Source of the DNA: Cristatella mucedo
Taxonomy: Eukaryota > Bryozoa > Phylactolaemata > Cristatellidae
NCBI GenBank assembly: GCA_009760855.2
Contig: WPIO01000004.1
Span: 1,042,501 to 1,106,500 of the forward strand
Length of the DNA: 64,000 bases
Direction of reading: 5' to 3'
Below are positions 9,721-29,481 of this stretch, piece by piece. Position numbers and translations under genes: made by a program. The notes below the pieces were generated by a model, which worked only from the letters and a program-made list of their open reading frames with translations, was not told the origin of the DNA and made no database searches. The first letter of the stretch is position 1. The number at the start of each line of letters is the position of its first letter.

Positions 9721-11427
9721 CGTCTCTCTCTCTCCCCGTCTCTCTCTCTCCCTGTCTCTCTCTCTCCGGCTCTCTCTCTCCACATCACTCTCGCACACAT
9801 TCCCTTGTTCTAATCTCACCGAACCCATATATTTAGTGCCTGCAGCCTATCGTCAGGATGCCTCACTAGTGTGGCCACAAGATAAAGATAATAAGAGTAA
9901 TAATAATAATAATGATGTTAATATTAAAATTGGGATAGCACCTTATGGCGACTAAATCTCATTTAGGCACTTCAAATATACTCAGTAGAAAAAAATCATC
10001 TCAGTATGGCCCTATCTGCTGGGGCTGCTACTCTCAGTCAGGTAATAAGATTTTCTACGATGCCCGGCACGCTAAATTTGCCCACCACTTGTGAAAATAT
10101 TTGGTTGACAGTCCACGAACAAGCACATATGCTTTTAGTCTACATGCATCTAGTAGTATGTCTCCCCACCATGATTCTTCATAACATTGCTTGTCTGCCC
10201 AAGTATAGAGGCCACACCATACTGCATTTGACGACACACCATACTGCATTTGACGACACACCATACTGCATTTGACGACACTCGTTAGCACGACATCTGT
10301 GTGCCTCTGCATAGCATTTCTGCTCACTAGTACTCTTTCAACCGGAAGCACTCTTATATGCACTTCAAACTCGATTGCATGTACAGTTAAATGCAAGTTA
10401 ATAACGTTTGGGCCGCTAGCAAGAGTCAGCATGAGTCAGCTACCAGAAGTAGAAAGGGGGCAGCAGCAGTTTCGTGTCTTCATCTTCTTCTGGAAGCTGA
10501 GTAGAAGGCTAAGGCGACTGGCTAGGCAGCCTAGGAGCCTGCCGCCAGAACAATCTCATCGGTTTGGCAGCACGACTGAAATGAGTTTCTGAACACCCCT
10601 CCCCTCTTGTCGTCGTTATGGAGCAGCTGGTAACCTACTGGACTAGTGGCGTCAGGTTGGAAAATTGCGCAGGAGCGGTAACAATTAAGGAACTACTCCG
10701 TAGTAGACCGGTAAACGAGTTGCTTATGTAGCCGTGCAGTGGCCTGGCTGCTGCACTGTCTCAGGAGTGCAGCTGCGGCCGTTAGTCTCAGCCCATCTAG
10801 AAGGAAATAATTTATAATTCATTTGCGTAGCGCCCTAAGAGAACCGGATCTCTGTCCAAGTGCTTCACGCATGCCACTCGATGCACCTCGATCGTTGGGA
10901 AGCGAGCACCTTAACCAATAGGCCAAACCAGCGCTGCCCACCTCCCACCTCCCGTCTTCCACCCACTCATTACAGCTGCTGCGCTTGGCATTACTTAAAG
11001 CCGACTGTCATTTCAGCGGCGTAAGCAGAGTCATATATTGCTCCCGGAAGTTGCCGGTGGGCCTGGGCGCGGCCGGTGCTTGGATTGGTGGGGACCGGGC
11101 TGGCTGAGTGGTGAGGCACAGTGGTGACACTGCAGCTCCCCTGCTGCTCGCTGTTTCCTTGACTCGCTCTTTCAGCCGAAAGGGGCGCTTCTCCTCCAGC
11201 TGCTGCTGCTGCTCCTCCGCTGCGAAGTCTCTCTCTCTCTCTCTCACACTGCAGGCGTTGTGTCGCTGGCTGGCTGCCTCTACGTGATCGGCGGCGACGA
11301 TGGCTCGACGAATCTGAACTCGCTCGAGTGCTACGATTCCAAAACGAACACTTGGACCCTGCTCGACACGAGCATGGTGACGGGACGTAGCTATGCCGGC
11401 GTGGCTATCGTGGACAAGTACCTGTGA
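1865..11427 (+). CDS. KLHL2/KLHL3-type BTB-Kelch protein, C-terminal kelch propeller (3' part of gene, 4 exons)
   Basis: Four exons (1865-2062, 7012-7113, 8518-8790, 11255-11427) join in frame and give about 248 residues ending at TGA 11425-11427. The product has successive kelch blades with the double-glycine signature (YAVGGFNGS, YAVGGFDGS, YAVGGYDG, YAVGGHDGP, YVIGGDDGS), each followed by a conserved Tyr and Trp. Diagnostic stretches such as GGHDGPLVRKSVEVY, RRSSVGVGVV and the ending TGRSYAGVAIVDKYL match the KLHL2/KLHL3/Drosophila kelch group closely. Family members are substrate adaptors of CUL3 E3 ubiquitin ligases: the BTB and BACK domains bind CUL3 and the propeller binds substrate (actin or WNK kinases in known cases). 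The BTB, BACK and first blade are not in the window and should lie to the left. Every internal intron is phase 1. Subfamily assignment is by recognition; the exact paralogue and its substrate are inference. Confidence 0.93.
2091..2284 (+). repeat. (GA)n microsatellite with GACAGA interruptions
   Basis: About 194 bases of GA dinucleotides with a few GACAGA variants near 2183-2210. It starts 28 bases after the splice donor of kelch exon a. Long Glu/Arg and Ser/Leu open frames across it are artefacts. Confidence 0.99.
2741..2963 (-). mobile_element. SINE-A copy split by a LINE-B tip
   Basis: The left part (2741-2840) contains TACAATTCATTTGTGTAGTG and CTCGAGCCCAG (tail and box B, reversed); the right part (2945-2963) carries TGGGCCAAACCAG (box A reversed). 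The two halves are separated by an inserted LINE-B 3' end at 2841-2937 flanked by a 7-bp direct repeat. Confidence 0.8.
2841..2937 (+). mobile_element. LINE-B 3' tip, about 97 bp, with (TTA)n tail and 7-bp target duplication
   Basis: Contains AGAAAGAGATTGAACTCGCC and GGGGCGCTATAAAAAATGTA, then (TTA)n. AAAGGCT occurs at 2834-2840 and again at 2938-2944, directly flanking the insert, as expected of target-primed reverse transcription. It is an extreme 5' truncation. Confidence 0.8.
3572..3725 (-). mobile_element. SINE-A copy, diverged
   Basis: Reversed tail ATTAATTTGCATGG at the left and box A (TTAACCGCTGGACTAAACCAG) at the right. The central part is diverged. Confidence 0.75.
3726..4242. other. 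intron sequence, nothing identified
   Basis: No exon, repeat family or RNA gene recognised. Confidence 0.4.
4243..4645 (-). mobile_element. LINE-B 3' untranslated fragment with an inverted LINE-B tip nested inside
   Basis: Minus-strand LINE-B 3' UTR (ATAATAATAATTATTATT at the left; GGTGACATGCAC..GTCAGCATGCAAATA; up to GTGGTCAAGTCAGGGGATGT at 4615-4635). At about 4377-4465 a second LINE-B tip lies in the opposite orientation (GTGCCTAGAAAGAGATTGAT, then (TTATCA)-type tail), so the region can fold on itself. Confidence 0.8.
4713..4822 (+). repeat. 40-bp tandem repeat, about 2.7 copies
   Basis: CTCTAGATGACAATCCTGGC recurs at 4713, 4753 and 4793 with GCACTGCCACTGGATGGCAA-like spacers, an exact 40-base period. 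Confidence 0.9.
4823..5997. other. intron sequence, nothing identified
   Basis: About 1.2 kb between kelch exons a and b without a recognisable exon or repeat. Confidence 0.4.
5998..6060 (-). mobile_element. LINE-B 3' tip
   Basis: (AATA)n-type tail followed by TGCACTTGATAAAGCACCCT and CAGAGAACTCAAT, the reversed LINE-B end. Confidence 0.7.
6145..6290. repeat. tandem array of 60-bp palindromic units
   Basis: Two full 60-base units and the start of a third (catggcattc at 6151, 6211 and 6273). Each unit holds a near-perfect 42-base palindrome: CCACATGGCATTCGAC, a CAGTTAAACTG centre, then GTCGAATGCCATGTGG. The spacer AGACAACTTCTCCACTGA is also repeated. Confidence 0.97.
6365..6504 (-). mobile_element. 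SINE-A copy
   Basis: Reversed tail ATAGTTCATTTGCGTATCGC, hairpin GAGAACTTAATCTCTG, box B GGCTCGAGCCCACG and box A TTTACCACTAGGCCAAACCA. Confidence 0.85.
6579..6825 (+). repeat. (CT)n microsatellite with CTGT interruptions
   Basis: About 247 bases of CT with periodic CTGTCT variants; 186 bases upstream of kelch exon b. Confidence 0.99.
7012..7113 (+). CDS. KLHL2/3-like exon b (kelch blade)
   Basis: Acceptor AG 7010-7011, donor GTGAGT from 7114; 102 bases, phase 1 at both ends. It encodes LNSAEAYNPQLNEWHFTAP followed by MSTRRSSVGVGVVR. It completes the blade started in the previous exon; the split glycine codon G|GT at the junction restores GGFDGSTGLNS. Confidence 0.92.
7114..8517. other. intron between kelch exons b and c
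   Basis: No repeat family recognised apart from a short CTG-rich stretch near 8030-8055 and a small CCTAAACCCTAAATC block at about 8160-8174 (telomere-like, two units). Confidence 0.45.
8518..8790 (+). CDS. KLHL2/3-like exon c (two kelch blades)
   Basis: Acceptor AG 8516-8517, donor GTACGT from 8791; 273 bases, phase 1 at both ends. It encodes LYAVGGYDGVSRQCLATVEA and LYAVGGHDGPLVRKSVEVY, then WTQVADMHLCRRNAG. This is the most family-diagnostic part of the gene, almost identical to KLHL2/KLHL3 in the GGHDGPLVRKS region. Confidence 0.94.
8791..9578. other. intron sequence after kelch exon c
   Basis: No exon or repeat family recognised. An AATAAA occurs at about 9246, inside the intron. Confidence 0.4.
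9579..9780 (+). repeat. (CT)n microsatellite with CCCCGT/CCCTGT variants
   Basis: About 200 bases of CT dinucleotide, the right end breaking into CTCTCCCCGT repeats. Intronic. Confidence 0.98.
9885..9972 (-). mobile_element. LINE-B or SINE-A 3' tip
   Basis: (AAT)n tail followed by ATAGCACCTTATGGCGACTA, AATCTCATTTAGGCACTTC, matching the shared SINE-A/LINE-B end. Too short to say which. Confidence 0.6.
10214..10281 (+). repeat. 22-bp tandem repeat, three copies
   Basis: CATACTGCATTTGACGACAC recurs at 10218, 10240 and 10262. Confidence 0.97.
10282..10805. other. intron sequence, nothing identified
   Basis: Between the 22-bp repeat and SINE-A at 10811; no exon recognised. Confidence 0.4.
10811..10932 (-). 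mobile_element. SINE-A copy, shortened in the middle
   Basis: Reversed tail TATAATTCATTTGCGTAGCG, then CCTAAGAGAAC, and box A CACCTTAACCAATAGGCCAA. The box B part is degraded. Confidence 0.8.
11255..11427 (+). CDS. KLHL2/3-like last exon d with stop codon
   Basis: The acceptor AG 11253-11254 is preceded by a (CT)n-rich polypyrimidine tract at 11229-11245. The exon encodes LAGCLYVIGGDDGSTNLNS, LECYDSKTNTWTLL and MVTGRSYAGVAIVDKYL, then TGA at 11425-11427. The final residues line up with the natural C terminus of KLHL2/3, so the protein is not truncated at this end. I see no canonical AATAAA in the following 1.2 kb. Confidence 0.93.
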
Positions 11428-12436
11428 TCGCCCTCGCTGTGATTGACCGACCGACCCGAGACTTACGAGTGTGTGTGTGTGAGCTGCAACTCTTTTGCTC
11501 CCGGTCATCACTCTCCTCCTTCCCTGTCAGACTGCCACCGGTGCCTACCTCATTTGTCACGCTTGAAGAAACACACGGAGCTAGCTAGCTAGCTGGCTGG
11601 CTGGCTGGCCGTGCAAGCTAATCGTGGTGGAGTGGCCGGCGATGTGCATGGACTCCTTTGCCGGCTCGTCAAAATTTAGTGCGAAATCTTGTGCTGCTGC
11701 TGCCCTTCCTTCCACCCGGCCTGTTGACTGCGACGCCTGACAGCACAGCGTCCTGCTTTGCTGGTCCCCCGGTACCGAGCATCTGACATCTACGGTACTG
11801 TGGGCCGCGGCTGTCATCTTTATAACACTGTGTCGTTTGTATTTCAGTGGCACCGATTGCTCTGCCCGGTTTCTGCTTTTGTTTACTTTGAAATACACGA
11901 TTCGAAATTACACTCGATTCGATGTGTTGGTATGCCTCATCAAAACGATTGTGTTGAAAGGCTCGTAGCTTGCTGTTTACGGCAGGTGCTGCTAGCTTTG
12001 ACGTAGCAAGCAAAAGCGTCCTTATCGTGATCATCACTCATCGTCCTCGTCATCCCACGGAAGCCGTCACTTACGTCATTGCTGTTTGGTAGCCACTCTT
12101 CATGCCTTTATAAAGCCACGTTCACGGCATGCTTGCATGGATTTTGTATTTGCACTTAGCTTACCTGTCACACTCCTACCTACTTTTGTTCAAAGCTGAC
12201 AAGCATACATACTGCATACGTTCAGAAAGTTGTGTTTATCGAAAGTTACAGCAACCGGAAGTAGGAACTAGTATTATGAGTCGACTAGCAGTTGCTCGCT
12301 AGTCAAACTTGGAGCTTATTTACAGATAACCTTGCCACTAGCTTCCTACTATCTACATGTTGGAGCTTTTTTCAATTAAGTAATTGACATGTTTCTGTGG
12401 CTCCATCGACAGCACATCTAGTGGTGTCTCAGTTCC
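11428..12436. other. 3' UTR/flank of the KLHL gene
   Basis: Follows the KLHL stop codon. Short CTAGCTAGCTAG/CTGGCTGG repeats at 11581-11610. Canonical AATAAA not seen; the 3' end of the transcript cannot be placed. Confidence 0.5.
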
Positions 12437-12515
12437 TCAGTGGGCGATTCTTTATTGACCAGTGGTGATATTATGAAGGCTCTTCTGCTGCTATATAAAT
12501 GACGCTGTTAAATCG
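12437..12515 (+). mobile_element. SINE-B 3' fragment
   Basis: GTGGGCGATTCTTTATTGAC, GAAGGCTCTTCTGCTGCTAT and GACGCTGTTAAATC match the body and tail of SINE-B; the tRNA-like head is missing. Confidence 0.75.
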
Positions 12516-13396
12516 GACTTCCGTAATTACCGTGACCTTGCACGCTATCGATCGTCATTGCTGCTTCGAATGTAGTTAAACTGACGGCTGATTTTTTTAA
12601 CAATACTAGCACCCGATGAGCTTTTAAAAAAACTTACTTCTTGAGAGGGCAGCAAAGGAATAAGGCAACTCACAAGCATTCGCTGTAACTGCAACTAAAA
12701 CATCGCATGAATTTTGTAAGAGTGAAGCTGTGGTTGCACACTTGCGTTTGCTTGAGTGTGCCCGAGATTGCAGTCATTTGTATACACAGTATTAGATTGA
12801 GCATTTACATGACCGCAACAACTATTTGCCAGTCACTTAACACCGTTATGCCTTTGTAGGCAACCTTAGCTGGTTTGCATTTTATAGAGATTACCACCTG
12901 CCTGTAAGAGTCACCTGTTGTGCCCAGATGATCTGACTGTTCCAGCTGATTTTTTATCAGAAAGTGTGGATGCATGTAAAAATGTGTAGCTAACATGTTT
13001 AAAATAGAGGTGCTCCATGCAACAAACGGTACGTATCCATGTGATTGCTGAACAAACACGAAAAAGCATAGAAAAATGCAACCTGGGAGAGGTCTGCTGT
13101 GAAGGACGAGGTTAAAGGCTCACACCTGTACACAGCTATCTGCTATCAAGCACCGTCATGACCCAGTTGCTGATACCTAGCACACAAAGCTAAGAAAATC
13201 TGAACTTCCTATGCTTGCAGGGACCGGTCTAGCTCTAAATCGTGTCTGGGCCTCTACATCGTGTCTGGGCCTCTACATGACCGGAATTCATTTTCAGGCT
13301 TTCGTTTGTACAACGGTATTGGCAGGCTTAGGTTTACATCAGCTTCACGTTTTCGCTATGTTGCCATCGTCTGCCTCACGTTGAATGTACAAAACT
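12516..13396. other. intergenic, nothing identified
   Basis: Contains a 20-bp direct repeat (ATCGTGTCTGGGCCTCTACA, twice, about 13239-13278). No gene seen. Confidence 0.4.
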
Positions 13397-13890
<494 letters not shown>

Positions 13891-14384
13891 GATTGGGCTC
13901 CAACGGGTCCAGAATCATATTATTAATGCACAGCGAATGATTAAAAAACGATGCATTGTAAAAGTAGAGGCCAAGCTAAAGTGCTGAATGCGCCTTCAGT
14001 CAGTTGGCAGTGGCACACGGTGGCCAAAAAGCGATGGCAGTGGCAGGCAAACCAGGTTTCGAACGGCCTAGGGCCTGCAGTAGCTGCCAGCATACTGTCG
14101 GCCAATTGTGGCCAAGCCTACACACGACTCGCAGCGCACGGCTGCAGCAGGCATGCAGCAATTATTGTTGCTTGCACGACCACTCGCTCAGGTAAAAGAA
14201 AGCGAATGCCATCTGCTCGCCGAGAAGTTGCCGTCAGCTAGAGGACGAGAATCCATGTGCAATTCCTGTCATCCAATAGCAACGACCGGTGCAGCATCCC
14301 CTCTCGACCGGTGCTGCCGATGGAGAGGAAGTTGCCGAGTAGCATCCTGCCCCTGTGCTTTGTGCCTCCTTCTCCACCAAGGCA
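13891..14384. other. 3' UTR/flank of the threonine aldolase gene
   Basis: Immediately downstream (minus strand) of the threonine aldolase stop codon. No canonical minus-strand AATAAA is visible here; TAATAATATG at about 13917-13926 is the closest. Confidence 0.45.
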
Positions 14385-25929
<11,545 letters not shown>

Positions 25930-25954
25930 ATCGAGTGGGAAACAATGATGCCTT

Positions 25955-26096
25955 CGGCGGCCGGCTACAAGAGAGACCGCAGCCGCAGGTTCGAATCCTG
26001 GAGAGGGCGATCCTTTATTGCCAACTGCCAGCGGTGGCGATGGCCGGCAAGGCTCTTCTGCCGCTAAAGAAATGAGGCTGTTAAATCAGCTAATGA
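25955..26096 (+). mobile_element. SINE-B copy directly upstream of the threonine aldolase start codon
   Basis: GGTTCGAATCCTGGAGAGGG (box B and following), CGATCCTTTATTGCCAACTG, AAGGCTCTTCTGCCGCTAAA and GAGGCTGTTAAATCAGCTAA match the other SINE-B copies; the 5' tRNA part is diverged. It begins 26 bases upstream of the ATG in the opposite orientation, so it overlaps the 5' UTR or promoter. Confidence 0.8.
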
Positions 26097-26466
26097 AGCA
26101 CTCACACTTCGTCAGCTAGCAAGGACATCGGTATGGCATTTGGGGCGATTGACACACGAGCCCAAGACGGGTCTTCTTTGCATCGAGATTTGCAGGTCGT
26201 TTGGTTATCGGCTGGTGCAGCAGCCGCATTATTGTCAGGACAGCATTATCATCAGCACAATGATGCGTTCTTCAGGTACACACTAGCGGCCCTGGGTTGC
26301 CTGAGAACTCGTCAAAGCGGCTAAAAAAATGTTCCTCCCAGCATTCTCTCGGTCCTTGGGAATAGTCCTTTGCCTGCTTACTCCGGCTGACAAAGTGCAT
26401 GGTATAATTAACAAATTGACGATCGTCATGCATCTTTCTTTGCAGCTTATTTAAAGTGCTTAACAA

Positions 26467-27900
26467 TAATATTAATAATAATAATAATAATGCACTCGAT
26501 AAAGCGCCCTCAGAGAACTCAATCTCTTTCTAGGCGCTTTATATTTGCTGCAAAAGGAAACTCGATTGAATGGTGAGTAATATCATGCTTGATAAACATC
26601 AAAAACATGGTTAGGGGTGACATGCACAGGGTCAGCATGCAAGTGTGGTCAGTGGCACAGCATGCACAGTGTCAGCACGCATAAGCACATCAAGGACGAA
26701 TCACAGGGACCCACTAAATGCTGTCCTAAATAGGTGTTTTTAAGTTCCTTTTAAATGTGGTCAAGTCAGGGGATGTTCTGACGCAAGTCGGGAGGGAGTT
26801 CCAGGCTTTGGGAGCATACGAACTAAATGCACGGTCTCCAAAGGATTTAAGGTTTGTACGAGGTATTTGTAGACTGTTGGATTCCGAAAAGCGAGTGGTA
26901 CGAAGCTTGGCCTGATGGGGGAGTAGAACTGGGAGATAAGCTGGAGCCATAGAATGAAGTGACCTAAAAGTGAGCGACAGAACCTTGAAGTCAATCCATT
27001 GCTTGACTGGTAGCCAGTGCAGGCCGGCAAGAAGTGGTGTAATGTGGCAGCTGTGATGCTCACGACAGAGAAGCCTAGCTGCGGAGTTTTGCACCAACTG
27101 CAATCGCCTGATCGCACATGCAGTTAAGGTGCTTGCCCTGATTAAGGTCTGGCTGAGGTCGTGGGCTCGAGCCCTGAGGTATATGTGAAGCACCTGAATA
27201 GAGATTTAGTTCTCTTGGGGCGCTATACAAATGAATTATATATTTTTTTATAAGGCCAGTAAGCAGTGCGTTGCAGAAGTCAAGACGGGATGTCACGTAT
27301 GCATGGACTAACATAGATGTGGTATCCTTATCTAAACAAGCCCGAATTTGAGCAAAGCTATGTAGCTGAAAGTAGGCAGACTTGATTGTGGAGCTGATGT
27401 GGTCACCAAACGAGAGGTCGCTTTGGAACGTGATACCTAGATTTCGAGCTGATTCAACAGATATGCTGGGAGAGCCAATTTTGAGCGTCGGCGTTTCCAA
27501 GTTCTGAATCACACTGCGTTCGCCCATAACTAGTAAGTTAGTTTTATCATCGTTTAGTTTTAGAAAATTTGCCGCCATCCATGTGCGGATGTCATCAATG
27601 CATGCAGCAAGTGAGTTGAGAGAATTTGAGGTGCTCAAAGGCTGGGAGGGATCAAAGCAAAGGTACAACTGAGTGTCATCCGCATAGAAGTGAAAGCCTA
27701 GATTGTGCTTGGTCGGCCAGAGGGAGGGTATAAACCGTCAAAAGAACCGGACCAAGCATGGAGCCCTGAGGTACCCCATATTTCAGAGGTACGTTGGATG
27801 ATCTTTGTCCATTCACGTCAATACTCTGGAGTCTCCCACTGAGATAGTACCTGAACCATGGCGTAGAAATATATTTAGTTCTGCTAGTTTTTTTTATTGC
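26467..27900 (-). mobile_element. LINE-B (CR1/L2-type non-LTR retrotransposon), 5'-truncated, with reverse transcriptase remnant
   Basis: Starting at the 3' end: (AAT)n tail at 26467-26491, a 3' UTR to about 26725, then minus-strand coding sequence up to about 27900. Recognisable blocks, N to C, are YGVPQGSMLGPVLLTVYTLP, HFYADDTQLY (catalytic YADD), WMAANFLKLNDDKTNLLVMG, ARNLGITFQSDLSFGDHI, RLDFCNALLTGL, LQLVQNSAARLL, LHWLPVKQWIDFKVLSLTFR, and the C-terminal DRAFSSYAPKAWNSLP. A frame change lies before the YADD block (about 27690), and SINE-A interrupts the frame after NALLTGL, so it is inactive. The endonuclease and N-terminal reverse transcriptase parts are missing. Confidence 0.93.
27121..27250 (+). 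mobile_element. SINE-A nested in the LINE-B reverse transcriptase
   Basis: Contains CAGTTAAGGTGCTTGCC (after box A), GAGGTCGTGGGCTCGAGCCC (box B), AATAGAGATTTAGTTCTCTT and GGGGCGCTATACAAATGAAT. LINE-B coding sequence resumes on each side. Orientation is opposite to the LINE. Confidence 0.92.
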
Positions 27901-28064
27901 CATATGAATGCCTACCAATTGTTACTATAACTAGATCAGCATGAGTAATTGGTACACACGAATGTATTGGCAAAGCTCAGCTGTGAACCCGGCTGTGAGC
28001 ACGGTAGGCAATTGCAATAGACACCTGCATCACCGTGTCTTTCTAACTTATAAACTTGATCAAC

Positions 28065-28170
28065 AGGATAATAATGACAATTGTGCATTTTTTACATCGC
28101 TCTCAGAGAGCTCAATCTTTCTAGGTACTTTACACTTGCTGGAAATGAGGCATGACCGAATGGGATGGAT
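28065..28170 (-). mobile_element. LINE-B 3' tip
   Basis: ATAATAATG tail, then CTCTCAGAGAGCTCAATC and TTCTAGGTACTTTACACTTG. Confidence 0.75.
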
Positions 28171-29040
28171 CTATCCAGTGAATTCCTGCTGGAAGCACCT
28201 TCTGGTTGGCCCATGCTGCCGGAACTTAAAAGGAAACGATAGCAGAAAATTTAACTACAACACCGTCGACGGTGCTTGCATGCAAACACAAGAGCAGTGT
28301 CGAGCTATTGAGATACCGAACCAAGTTGACAAAGTTGACGAATAACTAGCAGCAGTGAGAATTAAGAGAGCGCCCAAAAGAATGCTGCGGCCTTCGCATC
28401 AGATTCAATCGAACAGAAACAGCACTCGAGCAGTATAAGCCCAGCTGCTGAATGCTGTGTTGTCCGGTGGACGTGGCGGCGGTCGCTAACGTTGCAATAA
28501 TACTAGCGCTTGCAAGGAAATCCACGGAAGCACTTATATTTTAAATTTAAACCAATAATTAACTGTACTTTTCTGACTTCGGACTCTTCGTCGTTCAACA
28601 CCCGACGCCTTAATACGGGACGAGACAGGTGAATGTAGTATGATATGGCAGGGCGTGGGTGCCGTAGACACGGCCAGCAAACTCTTACCTTGGCCGCTGG
28701 TACGTGACTAATTGTCAAGGTCGGCAATCTCGGAGGGGCCCAGCGACGTAGGGGCGGGGGCGGGGTAGTGCGCAACATTCAGTTTATTTACCACATCTCC
28801 GTAGTTAAAAATTTTTTTCAAATAATTATTTGCAGTTTTAAAGATGATTCTAGCCATTAAAAGACCAGTAGGCACTAAACGTGACTCATGAGAAAAAACG
28901 CTTACTTTACCATAAATGGACAGAGTGAGCGAAACCCGTTCCTTCCTAAATCAGCCTGGATCATATAATTGTATATAAAAAATAGATAGAAGTCTATAGG
29001 AGAAGCGACTTCACTAACAGAACTTATTTGAGGTCGCCCC
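28171..29040. other. intergenic, nothing identified
   Basis: No exon, RNA gene or repeat recognised; a short G-rich stretch at 28730-28765. Confidence 0.35.
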
Positions 29041-29481
29041 GGACTATGGACTACGTCGGTGAGCTTTCCATAAATAGCGACTACGTCACAATCCGCTAGT
29101 CAACAGCCTCGTTTTCATTCGCCTGGAACCTTCTCGTATGGGGTGGTATATAAAGCTTGCGCCACGTCAAGCGACGTTATTGCGTCGTATAGCGTGCTGT
29201 TTTTGGTCGCTGTCTTCATCAATTCACTCAACGCGTTCCTGTTCGACTATGGCGTTAGTCCCGGTGCAGACGAATGCGAGGTCGACCGTTGTTCCGTCCA
29301 CAGTCGTTCTGTCCACTGTCCCGAGGCCTCCTAACCGCGAGTGCGGCTGACCTTTGCTTCTCGCTGAACACTCACAGCGTCGTGCAAATGTCGAAAATGC
29401 AGGCTCCTTTTTAATCTCCGAGAAGATACGCGGTCTCGCTAAGTGAACGTGGCTCGATGGCGAAAGGTTGGAGGAGTCGAG
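29041..29481 (+). promoter_or_regulatory. candidate CpG-rich promoter and first exon of an unidentified + strand gene
   Basis: A CpG-rich stretch with a consensus TATA box (TATATAAAG, 29147-29155), CRE-like half sites upstream (TACGTCAC near 29083), and a strong donor CGAG|GTAAGT at 29481/29482. The transcript would carry short upstream frames (29249, 33 codons; another near 29390) and then ATG 29457, which reads MAKGWRSR and leaves in phase 1 at the donor. No downstream exon was identified, so the gene is unproven. Confidence 0.4.
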
